DNA from: an uncultured Alphaproteobacteria bacterium
GTDB lineage: Bacteria; Pseudomonadota; Alphaproteobacteria; CAAHEQ01; UBA3637
Assembly: GCA_934216505.1 (NCBI GenBank)
Contig: CAKQBW010000009.1
Span: forward strand, 1-50,969
DNA length: 50,969 nucleotides
Reading direction: 5' to 3'
The notes below the pieces were generated by a model that did no database searches, was not told where the DNA came from, and was given only the letters and a program-made list of their open reading frames with translations. Below, piece after piece: positions 48,770 to 50,969 of this stretch (positions are counted from its first letter, which is position 1; every line of letters begins with the position of its first letter). The position numbers and the translations under genes were made by a program.

Positions 48770-48798
48770 ATTATATCAAAAAAATTGACAAAAGTCAA
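48770..48798 (-). promoter_or_regulatory. Promoter for the Gly/Ala/Tyr-rich protein (TTGACT-N17-TATAAT)
   Basis: On the minus strand, the -35 is at 48793-48798 and the -10 (perfect TATAAT) at 48770-48775. The -35 overlaps the palindromic GACTTTTGTC core. It closely matches the promoter at 49229-49257. Confidence 0.7.
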
Positions 48799-48815
48799 GC
48801 GTTATTTTCTTTCCC

Positions 48816-49202
48816 CTAGTATCTGCAGTGTCTTGGATGAGGAAAATAAGGGAAAGGACTACCATAAAAACAACGATTTCTTGGAGGAGGTGGGGGACAA
48901 TCATAGTACCTATATCTTGGATAAAAAGGTCTGAAGCGAGGGGGAGGATAACAAGGAACAGGAGGACAATACCGCCAATCACTACGGACAGGAATAACGG
49001 GGGGTGGTAGAATAGTTGTTGTGGTATTATAGATAGGTCTCTGAACCACTGAGGGGGCAGGGACATAGGTAATGTTGTCTGGTACAGACCGATAAATCGT
49101 CTTCGTTGGGACATTCAAAACAGTGCATTCTTTGTCCTTTGAAAAATAATACATCGCACAACACCCAGCAATAAGACCAATTAAAATGCTTTTTCCTTCC
49201 AT
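48816..49202 (-). CDS. Pro/Tyr/Arg-rich small secreted protein or lipoprotein, unknown
   Basis: This 128-residue protein begins with a short hydrophobic leader. LIAGCC (about residues 10-15) fits a lipobox, so it may be lipidated, although the leader has just one Lys. The rest is Pro/Tyr/Arg/Cys-rich (VPAPSVVQRPIYN, CPPVPCYPPPRFRP and similar), low complexity and probably extended. It has a GGAGTCC-type ribosome site and a promoter nearly identical to the neighbour's, which suggests co-regulation. No family recognised. Confidence 0.65.
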   Translation of the reverse strand: MEGKSILIGLIAGCCAMYYFSKDKECTVLNVPTKTIYRSVPDNITYVPAPSVVQRPIYNTTTTILPPPVIPVRSDWRYCPPVPCYPPPRFRPFYPRYRYYDCPPPPPRNRCFYGSPFPYFPHPRHCRY

Positions 49203-49228
49203 GAGGGACTCCTTTCTGTTGCTTGTCT

Positions 49229-49257
49229 ATTATATAGTAAAGTTAGACAAAAGTCAA
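49229..49257 (-). promoter_or_regulatory. Promoter for the Pro/Tyr/Arg-rich gene (TTGACT-N17-TATAAT)
   Basis: On the minus strand, the -35 is at 49252-49257 and the -10 at 49229-49234. It shares TTGACTTTTGTC and TATAATAGAC with the promoter at 48770-48798. Confidence 0.7.
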
Positions 49258-49270
49258 TCTAAAAAGAAAG

Positions 49271-50206
49271 TTATTTATAAGAAGCCCGTTTAATACGGTC
49301 ATTGATGGCACGTCCTAACCCTATATTTGGGATGGGGGCGATGGCTATTTTCGTCTTTTGCGTTTGTTCTTCGGCTTGATGGAGCATCTGGAAAAGATGA
49401 GCGGCGGCTTCCTCTAAATTACCGCTTGGACTTAAATTCAAATCCCCGTCTTTAGTGCCAAAGCCAATAAAAAATTCGTCTTTTTCGGGGGAACAAATGT
49501 TGATTCTGGTTGGATAACGGGGGGCATAGTGCTTTAATAATTGCCCTGGTGAAGAAGGTTTATGGGGGTTGCCATCTGAAAATAAAATAGTTTCCCCTAA
49601 AAAAGTTTCTATTTTTTCGGCTGCCAATCCTCCTGCTCGTAAAACAACTATCTGTGAGTGTGTCATATCCAAAATAGTGGATTCAACGCCGATGGTGCAA
49701 GGGCCATTGTCCAAAATCATAGATACCGCTTCTCCTAAACTGTTTTGGACATGCTGGGCTGTCGTGGGGCTGATTGTTTGAGATTTGTTGGCAGAAGGTG
49801 CCACGATAGGAACCCCTGATTCCCTTATCAAGGCCAAAGCCACAGGGTGATTAGGCATGCGTACGCTGATTTTATCCAATCCCGCACAGGCTAAGTCTAA
49901 GGCCGGATTCTTGTCTTTTCTGTTTAAAATAAAAGTCATGGGGCCAGGCCAAAATTTTTGAGCCAAAGCCAAAACGCGCTCATCTGTTTGGGCATATTCT
50001 TTTAAAAAATCCGTGTCAGAAATATGGGAGATTAAAGGATTGAAAGTGGGCCGATTTTTAATGGCAAAGATTTTAGCAATGGCTTTGGCATCATAGGCAC
50101 TTGCCCCCAATCCATAGACAGTTTCTGTCGGAAAAGCCACGACTTGACCTGTTTGAATCAAATGGGCGGCTTTTTTTATATTTTCTTTGTTGGCGGTAAA
50201 AATCAT
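49271..50206 (-). CDS. L-threonylcarbamoyladenylate synthase (Sua5/YwlC type)
   Basis: It makes threonylcarbamoyl-AMP, the precursor for t6A37 in ANN-decoding tRNAs. The 311-residue product has the YrdC core (GQVVAFPTETVYGLGASAYDA, KNRPTFNPLISHI, WPGPMTFIL, ISVRMPNHPVA, PIVAPSANKS) and the extra C-terminal Sua5 domain (about 215-311, beginning SPGQLLKHYAPRYP), so it is the long Sua5 type and not TsaC. The start is at 50206, after a terminator that ends the ferredoxin gene. tsaB/D/E are not here. Confidence 0.95.
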   Translation of the reverse strand: MIFTANKENIKKAAHLIQTGQVVAFPTETVYGLGASAYDAKAIAKIFAIKNRPTFNPLISHISDTDFLKEYAQTDERVLALAQKFWPGPMTFILNRKDKNPALDLACAGLDKISVRMPNHPVALALIRESGVPIVAPSANKSQTISPTTAQHVQNSLGEAVSMILDNGPCTIGVESTILDMTHSQIVVLRAGGLAAEKIETFLGETILFSDGNPHKPSSPGQLLKHYAPRYPTRINICSPEKDEFFIGFGTKDGDLNLSPSGNLEEAAAHLFQMLHQAEEQTQKTKIAIAPIPNIGLGRAINDRIKRASYK

Positions 50207-50220
50207 AGACTTTTCTTTTG

Positions 50221-50252
50221 AAAAAGAAAGCCTATCCCGATGATAGGCTTTC
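50221..50252 (-). terminator. Terminator of the ferredoxin gene
   Basis: GAAAGCCTATC (50226-50236) pairs with GATAGGCTTTC (50242-50252) over a 5 nt loop. On the minus strand it is followed by a five-T run. It lies just upstream of the Sua5 start codon. Confidence 0.85.
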
Positions 50253-50272
50253 TAGAGTTTTTTGAAAGAAAA

Positions 50273-50506
50273 TTAAGCAGCAGGCCATTGAGCCGCATTG
50301 TCTGCATTAAACTTGACCCATTTTTCATCGGCTTCGTCCGAAGATTGAATTGCCCCTTGGGGACATTCCCCAATGCACATACCACAATCAATACAAACAT
50401 TTGGATCAACAACAACTTGCTTTTCGCCTTCATGGAAAGCGCCTACAGGGCAAACTTCCACGCAGGACTTACATTTCACACAACTATCATTTACAACTGA
50501 TGGCAT
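50273..50506 (-). CDS. 2[4Fe-4S] ferredoxin
   Basis: This small electron carrier has 77 residues. Two clusters are bound by CVKCKSCVEVCP (C-x2-C-x2-C-x3-CP) and CIDCGMCIGECP, giving an 8Fe ferredoxin. The C-terminal tail (KWVKFNADNAAQWP) resembles the extension of the 7Fe FdxA family, so it may be a shortened FdxA relative. It has AAGGAG upstream of the ATG and a promoter at 50542-50569. Its redox partners are not in the window. Confidence 0.93.
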   Translation of the reverse strand: MPSVVNDSCVKCKSCVEVCPVGAFHEGEKQVVVDPNVCIDCGMCIGECPQGAIQSSDEADEKWVKFNADNAAQWPAA

Positions 50507-50541
50507 TTTATTTTCTCCTTTTTTAAAAATAGAACTCTGCT

Positions 50542-50569
50542 ATTTTACACTTTTCCAAATAAAAATCAA
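50542..50569 (-). promoter_or_regulatory. Promoter for the ferredoxin gene (TTGATT-N16-TAAAAT)
   Basis: On the minus strand, the -35 is at 50564-50569 and the -10 at 50542-50547. The ferredoxin ATG at 50506 follows AAGGAG. Confidence 0.45.
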
Positions 50570-50608
50570 GTTTTTTTTGGTGGCTGAGTAAAATTCCTTT
50601 AACCCGTT

Positions 50609-50735
50609 TGTTTTTTCATCTGTTATTTGGCCCACCTTGTTATTCTGTCCCCTCCTTGTCATTCTTCCCCGTGAGGCGGGAATCTCATCAAAAGGGACTC
50701 TATCCTAACAGATGCCCGCTCAGGTTGGGCATGAA
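50609..50735. repeat. Intergenic palindromic repeat, copy B
   Basis: This non-coding stretch aligns with 28750-28852. It shares a GTTTTTTC start, TTGTCATTC, GAATCTC-TCAA, and GATGCCCG-TCAGGT-GGGCATGA. Its hairpin arms GCCC (50714-50717) and GGGC (50727-50730) match those of copy A. Confidence 0.75.
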
Positions 50736-50969
50736 AATGCCCCATTTTATCCCGTATTTACGGGCGTCGTGGGGGAAAAAGAGAAAATTCAAAAATCCGC
50801 TTTTCAAACAAGCGTTAAAGCCCGTCAATAACGGGAAGTAAGGTATAACAAAAAGGATCGTTTTTGTCAATATGCTTTTTAGCGTCTTTTTGAATTTTGA
50901 TAATTTTAAAATAACTTATTGATTTTAAATAAGAATTTAATCGTTTTTTCATTTTTTCTCTTTCCCCAT
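50736..50969. other. Intergenic right edge with two short palindromes; no clear gene
   Basis: Within this 234 bp edge I see CCCGT-ATTT-ACGGG near 50753 and CCCGT-CAATA-ACGGG at 50821. There is also a promoter-like pair on the minus strand (TTGACA at 50865-50870, TTATAC at 50843-50848). A 45-codon minus-strand ORF (50815-50952) overlaps that promoter and is probably not real. Confidence 0.4.

Noticed and set aside
50815..50952. 45-codon ORF on the minus strand at the right edge
   Set aside because: The peptide is A/T-biased (Lys/Ile/Asn) and overlaps a promoter-like pair. No homology or good ribosome site is visible.
1..50969. CRISPR array, rRNA genes, integrase or transposase
   Set aside because: I looked for regularly spaced short repeats, rRNA-like sequence and recombinase motifs and saw none. 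The two intergenic copies are dispersed, not arrayed.

Overview
The window looks like chromosomal DNA from a low-GC alphaproteobacterium. The main evidence is a GcrA cell-cycle regulator (31571-31960), the lepB-rnc-era-recO order, a bamE/DUF177 divergent pair, and DciA instead of DnaC. I cannot name the genus. The A/T-rich bias, the many small secreted cysteine- or tyrosine-rich proteins and the dispersed intergenic repeats would suit a host-associated or gut lineage, but that is inference. Coding is dense, with many 1-20 bp overlaps, AAGGA-type ribosome sites and sigma70-like promoters (TTGACa-N16/18-TAtAcT or TAAACT).

Layout. 1-3711: the 3' part of a long acidic repeat protein, open at the window edge, followed by a membrane-anchored protein; neither is recognised. 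3704-4413: pgpA and a tiny ferredoxin:thioredoxin-reductase-like protein. 4410-6929 (minus): tgt, dciA and a cysteine-rich secreted protein, translationally coupled. 7045-13117: yidC, yihA, mnmE, a small membrane protein, mnmG. 13119-14170 (minus): a small unknown gene and a metallo-beta-lactamase-fold hydrolase. 14297-17755: bamD, recN and a GH24-like lysozyme with a twin-arginine-like leader. 17811-17903: a possible 30-residue ORF with its own promoter. 17933-21741 (minus): tRNA-Gly followed by a surface-glycan-like cassette (nucleotidyltransferase/kinase fusion, HAD phosphatase, two-domain glycosyltransferase). 21910-28670: an AmpD-like amidase, parE and bamE (minus), DUF177, a SPOR protein, a site-2-protease-like protein, serS.

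28977-39357 is a long minus-strand block: lepB-rnc-era-recO; then a His/Cys-tailed protein, xseB, ispA, nth and two envelope proteins; then gcrA-polA from its own strong promoter. PolA appears to have lost its proofreading residues. 39505-47996 (plus): an outer-membrane barrel, tRNA-His, two glycosyltransferases, infA, a polytopic membrane protein, uvrB and mutL. 48040-50506 (minus): two low-complexity secreted proteins with matching promoters, threonylcarbamoyl-AMP synthase and an 8Fe ferredoxin. The right edge holds a second copy of an intergenic repeat also seen after serS.

Functionally the window is mostly housekeeping: tRNA modification (tgt, mnmE, mnmG, sua5), DNA repair and replication (recN, recO, uvrB, mutL, nth, polA, dciA, parE), envelope assembly (yidC, bamD, bamE, lepB, pgpA) and ribosome assembly or translation (era, rnc, yihA, infA, serS). 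The accessory-looking parts are the left-edge repeat gene, the tRNA-Gly-linked glycan cassette, the second glycosyltransferase pair and several lineage-specific secreted proteins. No CRISPR array, rRNA, transposase or integrase was seen.
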